Source: JAZRPG01 sp045649105 | GTDB taxonomy: Bacteria; Bacillota; Clostridia; Oscillospirales; JAAYXM01 | Assembly: GCA_045649105.1 (NCBI GenBank) | Contig: JAZRPG010000038.1 | Coordinates: 1-30,756, forward strand | Direction of reading: 5' to 3' | DNA: 30,756 nt | Shown here: positions 30,737-30,756 of the stretch, piece by piece | How positions within the stretch are numbered: the first letter of the stretch is position 1 | How the letters are laid out: each line of letters opens with the position of its first letter | Notes under the pieces: generated by a model | Database searches by the model: none | What the model was told of the DNA's origin: nothing | The model's input: only the letters and a program-made list of their open reading frames with translations | Translations under genes and position numbers: made by a program

Positions 30737-30756
30737 AAAAAACAGTGTATCAATAT

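Overview
The window looks like chromosomal DNA from an anaerobic, spore-forming Clostridia-type Firmicute. Three sporulation genes (spoIID, a ytvI-type permease gene and a sipL-like SPOCS/LysM gene), strong AGGAGG ribosome binding sites, tight gene overlaps and a ddh-type diaminopimelate dehydrogenase support this. No rRNA, tRNA, CRISPR array, transposase gene or prophage was seen. The species cannot be named from sequence alone.

Layout. (1) Positions 1-2640 are visibly AT-richer accessory DNA on the minus strand: the start of a Fic toxin gene, its HTH/VbhA-like antitoxin, a PAP2-acetyltransferase fusion and a membrane-anchored XRE regulator. (2) Positions 2841-5216 carry guaA, whose glutaminase domain has lost its catalytic core, and ddh, both on the minus strand. 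(3) Positions 5387-12820 form a nine-gene minus-strand operon: tagA-like glycosyltransferase, tmk, DUF2156, GNAT, DJ-1, 5-formyl-THF cyclo-ligase, mltG, U32 and RluA-type pseudouridine synthase. (4) Positions 12967-16028 hold three tandem M42 aminopeptidase genes that overlap by 8 nt each, followed by spoIID. (5) From 17200 on, most genes are on the plus strand: citrate synthase plus a membrane protein, feoAB and pncB. (6) A 347-bp MITE-like element with 45-bp terminal inverted repeats (23498-23844) lies between pncB and the convergent ytvI-type gene. (7) Positions 25102-28012 hold an ACT-domain regulator, homoserine dehydrogenase and aspartokinase; the last has a strong internal start for a beta subunit. 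(8) Positions 28139-30372 hold sipL and a GDT1-family transporter. The window ends in two hairpins, a 19-codon leader-like ORF and a hairpin that would mask the ribosome binding site of a gene starting at the edge.

Functional themes are cell envelope (ddh, mltG, tagA-like, spoIID), sporulation, nucleotide and cofactor supply (guaA, tmk, cyclo-ligase, pncB), RNA modification (U32, RluA), aspartate-family amino acids (hom, lysC) and metal transport (feoAB, GDT1). The observations most worth checking are the GMP synthase without a glutaminase active site, the PAP2-GNAT fusion that keeps an internal ribosome binding site, the MITE-like element with its hairpin array, the exact 24-bp duplication in feoB, and the leader/attenuator arrangement at the right edge.
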